Of a DNA stretch of 64,000 bases, positions 40,657 to 49,278 are shown piece after piece. Origin of the DNA: Pseudoxanthomonas sp. F37 (GTDB lineage Bacteria > Pseudomonadota > Gammaproteobacteria > Xanthomonadales > Xanthomonadaceae); assembly GCF_022965755.1 (NCBI RefSeq), contig NZ_CP095187.1:434001-498000 (forward strand). Direction: 5' to 3'. A program made the translations under genes and the position numbers. Numbering within the stretch: position 1 is the stretch's first letter; every line of letters begins with the position of its first letter. The notes below the pieces were generated by a model that saw only the letters and a list, made by a program, of their open reading frames with translations, did no database searches and was not told the origin of the DNA.

Positions 40657-41880
40657 TCAGGCGGTGCGGGTGGCGACCGCCGGCGGCACCGAAGCCGCCT
40701 TGCGCGCCGGGCCGTACACCGCCACCTGGCCCAGCAGCCACAGCAGCACCGCACCGACCGGCAGATAGAACAGGGGCAGGCGCGGCAGCTCGTACCTGCC
40801 CATCAGCATCTGGTTGATGCCGTAGGCCAGGATCATGCCGATGACGATGCCCAGCGTGGCCAGGAGGAAGTTCTCGGTCTGGAAGTAGCGCAGGATCTGG
40901 CCGCGGGTGGCGCCCAGTGCGCGGCGGATGCCGATCTGCTTGGTGCGCTGCTGCACCCAGAAGCTGGCCAGGCCCACGATGCCCAGTGCCGTCACCACCA
41001 GCAGGGCCACGATCACCGCCACCAGCAGCCACGCCATCGCGCGGTCTTCGCGGTAATAGGTGTGGATGACGTCGCTGAAGGTGCCGTCGCGCAGGATCAG
41101 GCGGCGGGCGCTGTTCTTCTCCAGTTGCGCGACGGCGGCCTTGACGACTTCCTCGCGGCGCTCCGGCGATGTGCGCAGCACGAAGCGGCCCATCGTCAGG
41201 TCGCGCACCGGCAGGATCATGGTGTAGCCATGCTCGGCCGGGCCGCCGTTGTCGTTGGTGCGGATCAGGCGGTCCACCACGCCGACCACCTTGTGGGGAA
41301 TGTCGTCGCTGTTCCACGAGTAGATGTTCTTGCCGATCGCGCTCTCGCCCGGGAACAGCTTCTGCGCGACCTCTCGGCTCAGGATGACGGCCGGGATGCT
41401 GGTCTTGGAGTTAGCCTCGTTGAGCGCCGTCCAGTTGCGGTACTCGTCCGGCGTGAAGTCGCGTCCCTCCACCAGCTGCAGCCCGAAGGTGTCGATGATG
41501 CCTTCGCCCAGGTACACGTTGGCGTTGAGGTTCGGGCGTTCCTGTTGCGGCTGCAGGCTGATGGAACTGTTCCAGGACGAGTTGTCGAACGGGACGTGGT
41601 TGATGCTGTTGGCCGCCTTCACGCCGGGGAGGGCGCGCAGGCTGGCCACGTCCTGCTTGACCAGCGCGTCGGCGTCGTCGGCTTCGCCGATGCCGCCGAC
41701 GTTGATGCGGACCAGTTCGTTGTCGACCAGGCCGGTGGGGCGATGCATGCGTTCCAGGCGGTTGTTGATCAGGAACACGGCGTTGCAGATGATCGCGCAC
41801 GACAGCGCCACTTCCAGCACGATCAGTGCGGCGGCGGTCTTGTGGCGGGCCAGTGTCGAGATGATGGGGCGGATGTCCAT
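40657..41880 (-). CDS. MacB/FtsX-type ABC transporter permease (second)
   Basis: The 407-residue protein has an N-terminal helix (TAAALIVLEVALSCAIICNA) and a large periplasmic domain with NINVYLGEG-like and FTPDEYRNWTALNEA stretches. Three C-terminal helices follow, with the conserved TKQIGIRRALGATRGQILRY before the last pair. MacB-type permeases couple cytoplasmic ATP hydrolysis to movements of a periplasmic domain that pushes substrates through an outer membrane channel, rather than transporting over the inner membrane. It probably pairs with the permease encoded just upstream. The gap between them is 23 bp. Confidence 0.85.
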   Translation of the reverse strand: MDIRPIISTLARHKTAAALIVLEVALSCAIICNAVFLINNRLERMHRPTGLVDNELVRINVGGIGEADDADALVKQDVASLRALPGVKAANSINHVPFDNSSWNSSISLQPQQERPNLNANVYLGEGIIDTFGLQLVEGRDFTPDEYRNWTALNEANSKTSIPAVILSREVAQKLFPGESAIGKNIYSWNSDDIPHKVVGVVDRLIRTNDNGGPAEHGYTMILPVRDLTMGRFVLRTSPERREEVVKAAVAQLEKNSARRLILRDGTFSDVIHTYYREDRAMAWLLVAVIVALLVVTALGIVGLASFWVQQRTKQIGIRRALGATRGQILRYFQTENFLLATLGIVIGMILAYGINQMLMGRYELPRLPLFYLPVGAVLLWLLGQVAVYGPARKAASVPPAVATRTA

Positions 41881-41903
41881 GGCGGGCCTCTGGGAAAGAT
41901 GGA

Positions 41904-43211
41904 TCACTGGCTCTTGAGCTGGATGGCGGGGGTCACCTGCATGGCCCGCCAGGCGGGCAGCAGCCCCGCCAGTAGGCTGGCCAGGATCGCCAGGGCGAAC
42001 GTCATCGCCAGCATGGTCATGTCCATGTGCGCCAGTTCGGCGTAGCCTGCCGGCTGCTGGCGTACCGCCCACAGGCCCAGCCACGCCAGCGCCAGGCCCA
42101 GCAGGCCACCCACCAGGCCCACGGTGCCGGCTTCCACCAGGCACTGCGCGAAGATCGCCTTGCGCGTGGCGCCCAGAGCGCGGCGCACGCCGATCTGCGA
42201 GGAGCGGCCCAGGAACTTGGCCAGCAGCAGGCCCACGGTGTTGAGCAGGCACACGGCGAGGAAGCCGAAGGCCAGCCATACCTGCAGGCGCACGTCGCTG
42301 GGCACGGCGTTGTTCTTGTCCAGCCATTCCATCACGTTGTGCAGGTCGACGTTGGTGGGGCGCTCGAAGCGACCGGCGGCGCGCTGCTGGTCGGAGTAGT
42401 TGGCCAGGTACTGCTTGTAGGCCTGGACCTTGGCCGGCGAATCCAGTTCCACCCAGTACTGCAACCACGAGCACGGCGCATTGGGGCCCGTGGATCCTTC
42501 TTCGTCGGTGGTTTCGCCCCAGCAGTTCATGTTGCCCTGGTTGCCGAGCTTCAGCGCGCGCGAGGTCCAGAACGGAACGAAGATCTGCTCGACTTCGGTG
42601 AAGCGGTCGTTGGTCATGTCGTAGAACTTGGGCGTGGGCCGCCAGTCCTCCATCACGCCGATGATGCGGAACGTCTGCCCCGACGCCTGCAGGTTGCGCC
42701 CCACGCTGTTGGCGCCGTTGAACAGCTTGTCGTTGAGGGTCTGCGAGATCACCGCCACCCGCGCCCGCGACTCGTCGTCGCCGGCGTTCCAGCCGTTGCC
42801 GAAGCGGAAGGGCACTTCGAACATCGGGAAGAAGTCGGCGGTGGTGTAGCGGGCGTCGACGGCGAAGGGGGCGATCTTGCCGTCCTCCGATTCCACCGCC
42901 ATCGAACCGCCGCTCATGAAGGCTTGGCGGTCGCCCTTCTTGTCGCGCAGCAGGCGCTCGGCGTCGTAGCGGGTGAACTGGTCCTCCGGCTCGTCGCCGG
43001 GGGTGAATCCGTTCATGGCGCGGGGGTCGATGCGCGGGTAGAACAGCTTGTCGCTCTTCTGCGGGATGGGGTCGCCCGACAGCACGTAGAACACGGTCAG
43101 CGTGGTCATGCTGGCGCCGATGCCGAGTGCGATGGCCAGCACCATCAGGAAGGTCAGCGCCTTGTTGCGCTTGAAGCTGCGCAGCGCCAGTGCGAAGTAG
43201 TAGCCGAACAT
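41904..43211 (-). CDS. MacB/FtsX-type ABC transporter permease (first)
   Basis: The 435-residue protein starts MFGYYFALALRSFKRNKALT, followed by the first helix. A MacB periplasmic core domain comes next (residues about 50-290, with YTTADFFPMFEVPFRFGNGW), then the FtsX domain with SSQIGVRRALGATRKAIFAQ and two final helices. The start at 43211 has GAGGAGAACCC before it; the open frame continuing upstream into the ATPase gene is spurious. It lies 11 bp after the ATPase gene and should form a complex with it and the next permease. Confidence 0.87.
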   Translation of the reverse strand: MFGYYFALALRSFKRNKALTFLMVLAIALGIGASMTTLTVFYVLSGDPIPQKSDKLFYPRIDPRAMNGFTPGDEPEDQFTRYDAERLLRDKKGDRQAFMSGGSMAVESEDGKIAPFAVDARYTTADFFPMFEVPFRFGNGWNAGDDESRARVAVISQTLNDKLFNGANSVGRNLQASGQTFRIIGVMEDWRPTPKFYDMTNDRFTEVEQIFVPFWTSRALKLGNQGNMNCWGETTDEEGSTGPNAPCSWLQYWVELDSPAKVQAYKQYLANYSDQQRAAGRFERPTNVDLHNVMEWLDKNNAVPSDVRLQVWLAFGFLAVCLLNTVGLLLAKFLGRSSQIGVRRALGATRKAIFAQCLVEAGTVGLVGGLLGLALAWLGLWAVRQQPAGYAELAHMDMTMLAMTFALAILASLLAGLLPAWRAMQVTPAIQLKSQ

Positions 43212-43222
43212 GCGGGTTCTCC

Positions 43223-43945
43223 TCAGGCGGAGGCGTTGGCTTCGGCGGCGTGCGCCGCGCGGATCAGCGCGGGCTCCACCGACAGGTCGGTGGCCATGCC
43301 GTCGACGATGTGCACGTTGCGCTGCGCACGCGCGGCCAGTTCGGGATCGTGGGTGACCATGATGATGGTGGTGCCCTGGCGGTTGATTTCCTCCAGCAGC
43401 TCCATCACGCCGCGCGCCATCTGCGAGTCCAGGTTGCCGGTGGGTTCGTCCGCCAGCAGCAGGCGCGGGCTGCCGGCCAGCGCGCGTGCGATGGCGGTGC
43501 GCTGCTGCTGTCCGCCCGAGAGTTCGGCCGGGTAGTGCTTCATGCGCGAGCCCAGGCCCACGCGGGCCAGCGCGTCCTCGATGCGCTGCCTGCGCTCGGC
43601 CGCCGGCATGCCGCGGTAGCGCAGCGGCACGTCGACGTTGTCGAACAGGTTGAGATCCGGGATGAGGTTGAAGCCCTGGAAGATGAAGCCGATCTTCTGG
43701 TTGCGCAGGCGCGAACGCGCGTCGTCGCCCAGGTGGCTGACGTCCTGGCCGTCGAGCAGGAACTGCCCGCCGGTGAAGGTTTCCAGCAGGCCGGCGATGT
43801 TGAGGAAGGTGGTCTTGCCCGAGCCCGACGGACCGGTGACGGCGACGAACTCGCCCTCGCGGACATGCAGGTCCAGGGAACGCAGCGCATGCGTTTCCAC
43901 CTGTTCGGTGCGGTAGACCTTGGCGACTTGGCGCATCTCTAGCAT
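43223..43945 (-). CDS. ABC transporter ATP-binding protein (MacB/LolD type)
   Basis: The 240-residue protein is a full nucleotide-binding domain. It has Walker A GPSGSGKTTFLNI, Q-loop IFQGFNLIPDLNL, signature LSGGQQQRTAIARAL, Walker B LLLADEPTGNLD and the H-loop His in MVTHDPE. The TGNLDS tail and the A-loop pattern RTEQVETHALRSL place it with MacB/LolD/YknY ATPases. It powers the two permeases encoded after it. A long palindromic repeat separates it from the membrane-fusion protein gene upstream. Confidence 0.92.
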   Translation of the reverse strand: MLEMRQVAKVYRTEQVETHALRSLDLHVREGEFVAVTGPSGSGKTTFLNIAGLLETFTGGQFLLDGQDVSHLGDDARSRLRNQKIGFIFQGFNLIPDLNLFDNVDVPLRYRGMPAAERRQRIEDALARVGLGSRMKHYPAELSGGQQQRTAIARALAGSPRLLLADEPTGNLDSQMARGVMELLEEINRQGTTIIMVTHDPELAARAQRNVHIVDGMATDLSVEPALIRAAHAAEANASA

Positions 43946-43983
43946 GGGTGGATTCTCTCTGGACTGTAGGTGTTGGGGTTGGG

Positions 43984-44109
43984 GCGAGGAACGAGGGGCG
44001 AGGAACGAGGAACGAGGAACGAGAGGTCAGAAGCGACAAGCGAGGAGCAGGTGCGCTAGGGGCGCCGAAATGTCCATACTCGTTCCTCGTTCCTCTCCAC
44101 TCGTTCTTC
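43984..44109. repeat. Intergenic palindromic element between the membrane-fusion and ATPase genes (copy 4)
   Basis: The left arm holds tandem GAGGAACGAGGAACGAG units (43984-44026) and the right arm CTCGTTCCTCGTTCCTCTCC and more (44078-44109). They are complementary over about 30 bp with a 50-nt spacer. The build resembles copy 3 in the atp operon. The right arm reaches the stop codon of the membrane-fusion gene. Confidence 0.65.
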
Positions 44110-45384
44110 AATTGACCGAGACACGCTCGGCATCGCCGAACTGGTCGCTGCCGGAGACGACCACCTTGTCGCCTGGCTGCAGGCCGCCCAGCACTTCGAC
44201 GTGGCTCAGGCTGCTGGCGCCCAGTTGCACCGGGCGGCGCACGGCCGAGCCGCCGTCCATGACATAGGCCTGGCGGCCGCCCCCTGTTCGACGAACGGGC
44301 CGCGTTCGACCATCAGCACGTTGCGGCGCGTTTCCATCAGGATGCGCGCGGACAGGCGCTGGTTCTGGCGCAGGCCGGGGGGCTGCTTGTCGGAGAAGCG
44401 CAGGCGGGTGACGACCTCGCCGTTCACCACTTCCGGCGATACGGCGGAAATCTCGCCCGGGTAGGGCTGGCCGGCGCTGGTCAGCGTGGCCGGCATGCCG
44501 ATGGCCAGGTCGCGGGCGAAGCTCTCGGGCACCTTGATCTCGACCTCGAACACCGACAGGTCCACCACGCTCAGCACCGGCGCGTTGATGGCCACGTTGG
44601 AACGCTGCACGGCCTGGATCTGGCCGACCTGGCCATCGAACGGCGCGCGCAGGGTCAGGGCATCCACCTGGCGCTGCACTTCGGCCACCACCGCGCGCTG
44701 GCGCTCGGCCAGCAGCTGCTTGTTGCGCGCATCCAGGCCGGCGCCCTGGCCCTGCAGGCCCGCATCCTTGCGTGCGTGGGCCAGCGCGATCTCGGCCTTG
44801 CGCAGATTGTCCTGCGCTTCCAGCACGTCGACCTGCGGCACCGCGCCGCCCTCGAATCCGCGCTGGTAGCGCTGCAGCGTGCGCTCGGCCGCCTGGCGCT
44901 CGATCTCGGCCTGGTCCAGCGCCTTCTGCGCATTGGCGCGGGTGACGCTGGCATCCAGCGTGGCACGGCTGGCTTCGGCTTCCAGGCCGGCCAGCGTGGT
45001 CTGCTCCTGCGCCAGCTTGCTGCGCAGTTCGGGGCTGTCGATCTCGGCCAGCGGCTGGCCCTGGGTCACCTTGTCGCCGGCCACCACCTTCAGGGTGACC
45101 ACGCCCCCGGCCACGGCGTACAGGGTGGGACTGTTGGCGGCGATGACGCGGCCATCGGCGGCGATGTCGCGCACCAGGTCGCCCCGGGTGACTTCGGCGA
45201 TGCGCAGCCGGGCGCCGTCCACCGACGTGGTGCCCGCCAGCCAGCCGCGCGCGGCGAACACGATGCCGGCCAGCAGCAGGGCAGCCCCGGCGGCGGGCCA
45301 CACCCAACGGCGCCAGGCCGGGCGGGCCTGGGTGGAACTGAGCACTCGGTCTTGCGCGGAGGTGTCCCGAATCATCGTCGGCAT
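44108..45384 (-). CDS. HlyD/MacA-type periplasmic adaptor (membrane-fusion protein), frameshifted as read
   Basis: From the start at 45384 the protein has one N-terminal anchor (WPAAGAALLLAGIVFAARGW), then a lipoyl/barrel-sandwich half (GGVVTLKVVAGDKVTQGQPL). An alpha-helical hairpin (about residues 90-210) and a second barrel half (LRAPFDGQVGQIQAVQ) follow. As read, the frame ends at 44206. The true C-terminus (GGRQAYVMDGGSAVRRP to the stop at 44108) is in another frame. The break is at a run of five C (44280-44284 on the plus strand), and one more base restores about 425 residues. The adaptor would bridge the MacB-like permeases to an outer membrane channel. An open frame to 45435 is excluded because it would cross the sigma54 promoter. 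Confidence 0.85.
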
Positions 45385-45412
45385 GCGTTCTTTGGAATGA
45401 CCTGCCGTAATC

Positions 45413-45429
45413 AGCAGGATGCGTGCCAA
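45413..45429 (-). promoter_or_regulatory. Sigma54 promoter of the efflux/two-component operon
   Basis: On the minus strand the sequence TTGGCACGCATCCTGCT matches the consensus YTGGCACGRNNNTTGCW at 15 of 17 positions, with the invariant GG and GC exactly ten bases apart. It would start transcription about 18 nt before the ATG at 45384. The operon itself encodes a sigma54 activator, which makes chance unlikely. Confidence 0.85.
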
Positions 45430-45473
45430 ACGCAAGCGATTGATTCAAAAAGGGGTTTGCCCGGCGATCCAGG

Positions 45474-45539
45474 CTGTCCGGGTGTCCGCGGACACTCGCC
45501 GGACAGGGCCGGTCCAGCGCCGGACACGTAGAATGTCCG
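45474..45539. promoter_or_regulatory. Cluster of TGTCCG dyads, likely enhancer sites for the NtrC-type regulator
   Basis: Six TGTCCG or CGGACA half-sites occur at 45475-45480, 45483-45488, 45489-45494, 45500-45505, 45521-45526 and 45534-45539. The central two form the perfect palindrome GTGTCCGCGGACAC (45482-45495), nested inside CTGTCCGG...CCGGACAG. They lie about 70-140 bp upstream of the sigma54 start site, the usual distance for such enhancers. They also precede glmS by only 30-100 bp, so glmS might be affected. Confidence 0.7.
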
Positions 45540-45570
45540 TTCGTTTCACTCAGAAGGAAGACGCAGGCCT

Positions 45571-47397
45571 ATGTGCGGAATTGTGGGCGCGATCGCCGAT
45601 CGCGACGTGGTGCCGGTACTGATCGAAGGACTGAAACGGCTGGAATACCGGGGCTACGATTCCGCGGGCATCGCGGTGGTCGAGCAGCAGGACGTGCGCC
45701 GCGTGCGCCGCACCGGCCGCGTGGCCGAGATGGAGGGTGCCGCCGCCGCCGAGGGCTTCCATGCAAGCCTCGGCATAGGCCATACGCGCTGGGCGACCCA
45801 CGGTGGCGTCACCGAGGCCAATGCGCATCCGCACATCAGCCACGGCGTGGCGCTGGTGCACAACGGCATCATCGAGAACCACGAGGAACAGCGCGAGAAG
45901 CTGCGCGCGCTGGGCTACGTGTTCGAGTCGCAGACCGATACCGAGGTCATCGCCCACCTGATGCACCACCACCTGAAGGGCGGCGACGACCTGCTGGCCG
46001 CGCTGCAGCGCACGGTGAAGGAGCTCACCGGCGCCTACGCGCTGGCCGTGGTCAGCCGCAAGGAGCCCGACCGCATGGTCTGTGCGCGCATGGGCTGCCC
46101 GCTGCTGATCGGCCTGGGCGAGGGGGAAAACTTCATCGCCTCCGACGTCTCCGCCATCATCCAGGCCACGCGCCGCGTGATCTTCCTGGAGGAGGGCGAT
46201 ACCGCCGAAGTCACGCGCCAGTCGGTGCGGGTTTTCGATGGCAAGGACCAGCCCGTGCAGCGCGACGTGCACGTGTCCGATGTCTCGCTGGCCTCGCTGG
46301 AACTGGGCCCGTACCGCCACTTCATGCAGAAGGAAATCCACGAGCAGCCTCGCGCGATCGCCGACACCATCGAAGCCGTGGTCGATGGCGGTTTCTCGCC
46401 TGCGCTGTTCGGCGCCAACGCCGAAGCGGCGCTGAAGGACATCGAGGGCGTGCAGATCCTCGCCTGCGGCACCAGTTACTACGCCGGCATGACCGCGCGC
46501 TACTGGCTGGAAGCCATCGCCGGCGTGCCGTGCAACGTCGAGATCGCCAGCGAATACCGCTACCGCGCCGCGTACGCGAACCCCAAGCACCTGATCGTCA
46601 CCATCTCCCAGTCCGGCGAAACGCTGGACACGATGGAGGCGCTGAAATACGCCAAGTCGCTGGGCCACCAGCACACGCTGTCGATCTGCAACGTGCCCGA
46701 GAGTGCCATCCCGCGCGCCAGCGAGCTGGTCTGCTATACCCGCGCCGGCGCCGAGATCGGCGTGGCCTCCACCAAGGCCTTCACCACCCAGCTGGCGGCG
46801 CTGTTCCAGCTGACCGTCGTGCTGGGCAAGCTGCGCGGCAAGGTTGCGCCGGAACAGGAAGCCGACTACCTGGAACAACTGCGCCACCTGCCGGGCAGCG
46901 TGCAGCACGCACTGAACCTGGAACCGCAGATCGCCGCGTGGGCCGAGCGCTTCGCGCCCAAGTCCGACGCCCTGTTCCTCGGCCGCGGCCTGCACTACCC
47001 GATCGCGCTGGAAGGCGCGCTCAAGCTGAAGGAAATCTCCTACATCCACGCCGAGGCCTATCCGGCCGGCGAGCTGAAGCACGGCCCGCTGGCGCTGGTG
47101 GATGCGGACATGCCGGTGGTGGTGATCGCGCCCAACGACGTGCTGCTGGAGAAGGTGAAGTCCAACATGCAGGAAGTGCGCGCGCGCGGCGGCGAACTGT
47201 TCGTCTTCACCGACCAGGACAGCCACTTCAGCGCGTCCGAAGGCGTGCACGTCATCCGCACCCCGCGCCACGTGGGCGTGCTGAGCCCCATCGTGCACAC
47301 CATCCCGGTGCAGTTGCTGGCCTACCACACCGCCCTGGCCCGCGGCACCGACGTGGACAAGCCGCGTAATCTGGCCAAGTCGGTGACGGTGGAATAG
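45571..47397 (+). CDS. glmS: Glutamine-fructose-6-phosphate aminotransferase (isomerizing)
   Basis: The 608-residue enzyme has the catalytic Cys2 (MCGIVGAI) of the N-terminal glutaminase domain, with [18 protein letters not shown]. Two SIS sugar-isomerase domains follow, with [10 protein letters not shown] and [20 protein letters not shown]. The conserved C-terminal [11 protein letters not shown] closes the sugar site. It makes glucosamine-6-phosphate, the first committed step to UDP-GlcNAc, and works with GlmU encoded 9 kb upstream. Its Shine-Dalgarno is AAGGAAGACG. No ribozyme-type leader is visible. The short upstream region contains the TGTCCG dyads of the divergent operon. A strong terminator follows. 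Confidence 0.96.
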   Translation: MCGIVGAIADRDVVPVLIEGLKRLEYRGYDSAGIAVVEQQDVRRVRRTGRVAEMEGAAAAEGFHASLGIGHTRWATHGGVTEANAHPHISHGVALVHNGIIENHEEQREKLRALGYVFESQTDTEVIAHLMHHHLKGGDDLLAALQRTVKELTGAYALAVVSRKEPDRMVCARMGCPLLIGLGEGENFIASDVSAIIQATRRVIFLEEGDTAEVTRQSVRVFDGKDQPVQRDVHVSDVSLASLELGPYRHFMQKEIHEQPRAIADTIEAVVDGGFSPALFGANAEAALKDIEGVQILACGTSYYAGMTARYWLEAIAGVPCNVEIASEYRYRAAYANPKHLIVTISQSGETLDTMEALKYAKSLGHQHTLSICNVPESAIPRASELVCYTRAGAEIGVASTKAFTTQLAALFQLTVVLGKLRGKVAPEQEADYLEQLRHLPGSVQHALNLEPQIAAWAERFAPKSDALFLGRGLHYPIALEGALKLKEISYIHAEAYPAGELKHGPLALVDADMPVVVIAPNDVLLEKVKSNMQEVRARGGELFVFTDQDSHFSASEGVHVIRTPRHVGVLSPIVHTIPVQLLAYHTALARGTDVDKPRNLAKSVTVE

Positions 47398-47421
47398 GCC
47401 TGCCCCGGATGCCGGAAGCGA

Positions 47422-47447
47422 AGCGGGCCGCCCCAGGGCGGCCCGCT
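47422..47447 (+). terminator. Rho-independent terminator of glmS
   Basis: AGCGGGCCGCCC and GGGCGGCCCGCT form a 12-bp stem, followed by GCTTTCC. It lies between the convergent glmS and telA genes and may act on both. Confidence 0.75.
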
Positions 47448-47479
47448 GCTTTCCAGGCGTCGTGGATCCGCGTGGGCGA

Positions 47480-48583
47480 TCAGGCTGCGGGGGTGCCCGC
47501 GGTCGGCAGCGCCAGCCGCTTCTCCAGGTCTTCGCGCATGTCCACCAGTTCGGTGGACAGCTGCTTGCGCTTGGCCATGCCTTCGCGGTGGATCTCGCGG
47601 ACCTCCTCGACCGTGCGGATCAGGGTCTCGTTGACGGTGCGCAGGGTTTCGATGTCGATCACCGAGCGCTGATTGGCCCGCGCCGTGCCGACGGCGGTGG
47701 CGTGCACCAGCTCGGCGTTCTTGCGCATCAGCTCGTTGCTGGCGTCGTCGATGGCGGTGGCCAGTTCGACCGCATTGCGCTGGTCGGCCAGCGACAACTG
47801 GATGGCGAACTGGTTGCGCCACATCGGGATGGTGACATCGCGCACCGCGCTGAACTTCTCGATCAGCTGGATTGCATTGGCCTGGATCAGTCGGATCATC
47901 GGCAGCGTCTGGTCGGCCGCGTGCTGCAGCACCTGCAGGTCGGACACGCGCTTGTCGATCAGGCGCAGCGCCGTGTCGAGCGCGGCGCGGCGGGTACGCG
48001 AGCCGGGATCCTCCTGGCCGGACAGCGACGCCAGTTCCGCTTCCAGTTCGGCAATGCGCACGCGCCCGGCGGCCACATGCACGCCCAGTTCCCGGCGCTC
48101 GTCCAGCACGATGTCGTGCATCTGGTCGTACTCGCGCACGCGCTGCTGCTGGATCTGCTGGGTCTTGGCGACATCGCCCATCAGTTGGTCGATCTGCCTG
48201 TTGGTCGAACTATAGCGCTGAATCAGGTCGTCCTTCGTCGCGCGCAGCTTGTCGATCAGTGGCCCAAGGATCGGCAGTTTCGAGCGGCCGTGGAACGAGT
48301 CGAGATTCAGCGCGCGCGCGATACGCACGACCTCGCCCAGCTTGTCGCCGCTGCCGTCGAGGTCGGCGTTGCGAACCTTGTCCAGCAGTTGCGTGCTGAA
48401 GGCGCTGGTCCGGGTGGTCGCTTCGCGGCCGTACGTATGCAGGTTGCCGGGTGCGATGTCCTGCAGCGCCTTCGCCGCTTCCTGGATGCGAGGGATGTCG
48501 GCGCTTTGCAAGCCCAGGTCGGTGAGCAGTTGCGGCGACAGCGCCGCGGGCACCAGCGTCTGTTCGGGGTTCGTCGTCGTCAT
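47480..48583 (-). CDS. telA: Toxic anion resistance protein, TelA family
   Basis: The 367-residue soluble protein has the TelA signature: KLPILGPLIDKLRATKDDLI in the first third, ETLRTVNETLIRTVEEVREI near the C-terminus, and long helices throughout (LQVLQHAADQTLPMIRLIQA). The family was named for tellurite resistance on plasmid RK2, but most chromosomal members have no proven metal role and sit in membrane-stress gene groups. It is the last gene of the seven-gene operon, and its ATG overlaps the upstream stop (ATGA). The expected length is about 350-400 residues, so it looks complete. Confidence 0.87.
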   Translation of the reverse strand: MTTTNPEQTLVPAALSPQLLTDLGLQSADIPRIQEAAKALQDIAPGNLHTYGREATTRTSAFSTQLLDKVRNADLDGSGDKLGEVVRIARALNLDSFHGRSKLPILGPLIDKLRATKDDLIQRYSSTNRQIDQLMGDVAKTQQIQQQRVREYDQMHDIVLDERRELGVHVAAGRVRIAELEAELASLSGQEDPGSRTRRAALDTALRLIDKRVSDLQVLQHAADQTLPMIRLIQANAIQLIEKFSAVRDVTIPMWRNQFAIQLSLADQRNAVELATAIDDASNELMRKNAELVHATAVGTARANQRSVIDIETLRTVNETLIRTVEEVREIHREGMAKRKQLSTELVDMREDLEKRLALPTAGTPAA

Positions 48584-49278
48584 GGGGCCTCCTGGGGATG
48601 GGTGCGCTGCGCAGCCGGCACCTGGGGGGCGGCCGGCGAGGGCAGGTGTTCGATGTGGGCTTCCAGCTCATCTATTGTCCGCATGGCGGAGGATAGCTGC
48701 ATTCTGTGGTCGGCACCGGCGGCGACGCCGAACTGCTGGTCCAGCAGTACGGTGAGCCGGGGAAGCTGCTGCGCGTGACGCTCGGCGATGGCGAGCGCAT
48801 TGGCGGCGACGAGTTCCAACTGGCTGGCGGTGATCTCGTAGGCACTGCGCAGCATGACGAGATGCGCCAGGCGTGGCGCGCCGCCTTCCTCCGTGGCCTG
48901 CCGGCGCGCGAGGCCGTCGATCTCATGCTGCAGCTGCGCACAGGCCTCGCGCAACCGCTGCGCATGCGTGGCGAGCGACGCGTGCTGGTTGCGCAACCGC
49001 GACGCTTCGAAGCCGGCCTGCCGCAGCAGGATGCCGCTGCGCTCGCGCAGCGACCGCGCCTCGGCGGCGAGACGGATGTCGCGGCCGATCAGCCGGCCCC
49101 AGAAGCCGACGCTGCGGCGCAGCGCGCGTGGATCGGCGGACAGGAGCACCGTGCGCAGGTCGCGCAGTGTCGCCTGCAGGTCGCCCGCACCCGCCTGCGC
49201 CAACGCGCGGATGGCGGCTGCGTGTTCGGGCAGGCCGATGGCGTCGGCGTCCGTGGGAAGCGGCAGGCTCACCTCCAC
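48580..49278 (-). CDS. Helical coiled-coil protein between AAA+ ATPase and TelA, unassigned
   Basis: The 232-residue protein starts with GTG at 49278 and overlaps the ATPase stop by 10 bp and the TelA start by 4 bp, so it is clearly translated as part of the operon. Nearly all of it is predicted helix, with heptad-like runs (RLREACAQLQHEIDGLARRQ, AHLVMLRSAYEITASQLELV). The segment FWGRLIGRDIRLAAEARSLR resembles the helical core seen in TelA proteins, so it may be a diverged TelA relative or adaptor. That is inference. It has a Pro/Ala-rich tail, no membrane segment and no catalytic motif. I do not recognise a named family. Confidence 0.6.
   Translation of the reverse strand: MEVSLPLPTDADAIGLPEHAAAIRALAQAGAGDLQATLRDLRTVLLSADPRALRRSVGFWGRLIGRDIRLAAEARSLRERSGILLRQAGFEASRLRNQHASLATHAQRLREACAQLQHEIDGLARRQATEEGGAPRLAHLVMLRSAYEITASQLELVAANALAIAERHAQQLPRLTVLLDQQFGVAAGADHRMQLSSAMRTIDELEAHIEHLPSPAAPQVPAAQRTHPQEAP

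Noticed and set aside
45385..45435. Upstream start (MRLARILL) for the membrane-fusion protein
   Set aside because: It would place the start codon within and beyond the sigma54 promoter at 45413-45429, so the transcript could not contain it.
45540..45570. A glmS ribozyme or riboswitch
   Set aside because: The leader is only about 30 bp with no conserved core. glmS ribozymes belong to Gram-positive bacteria.
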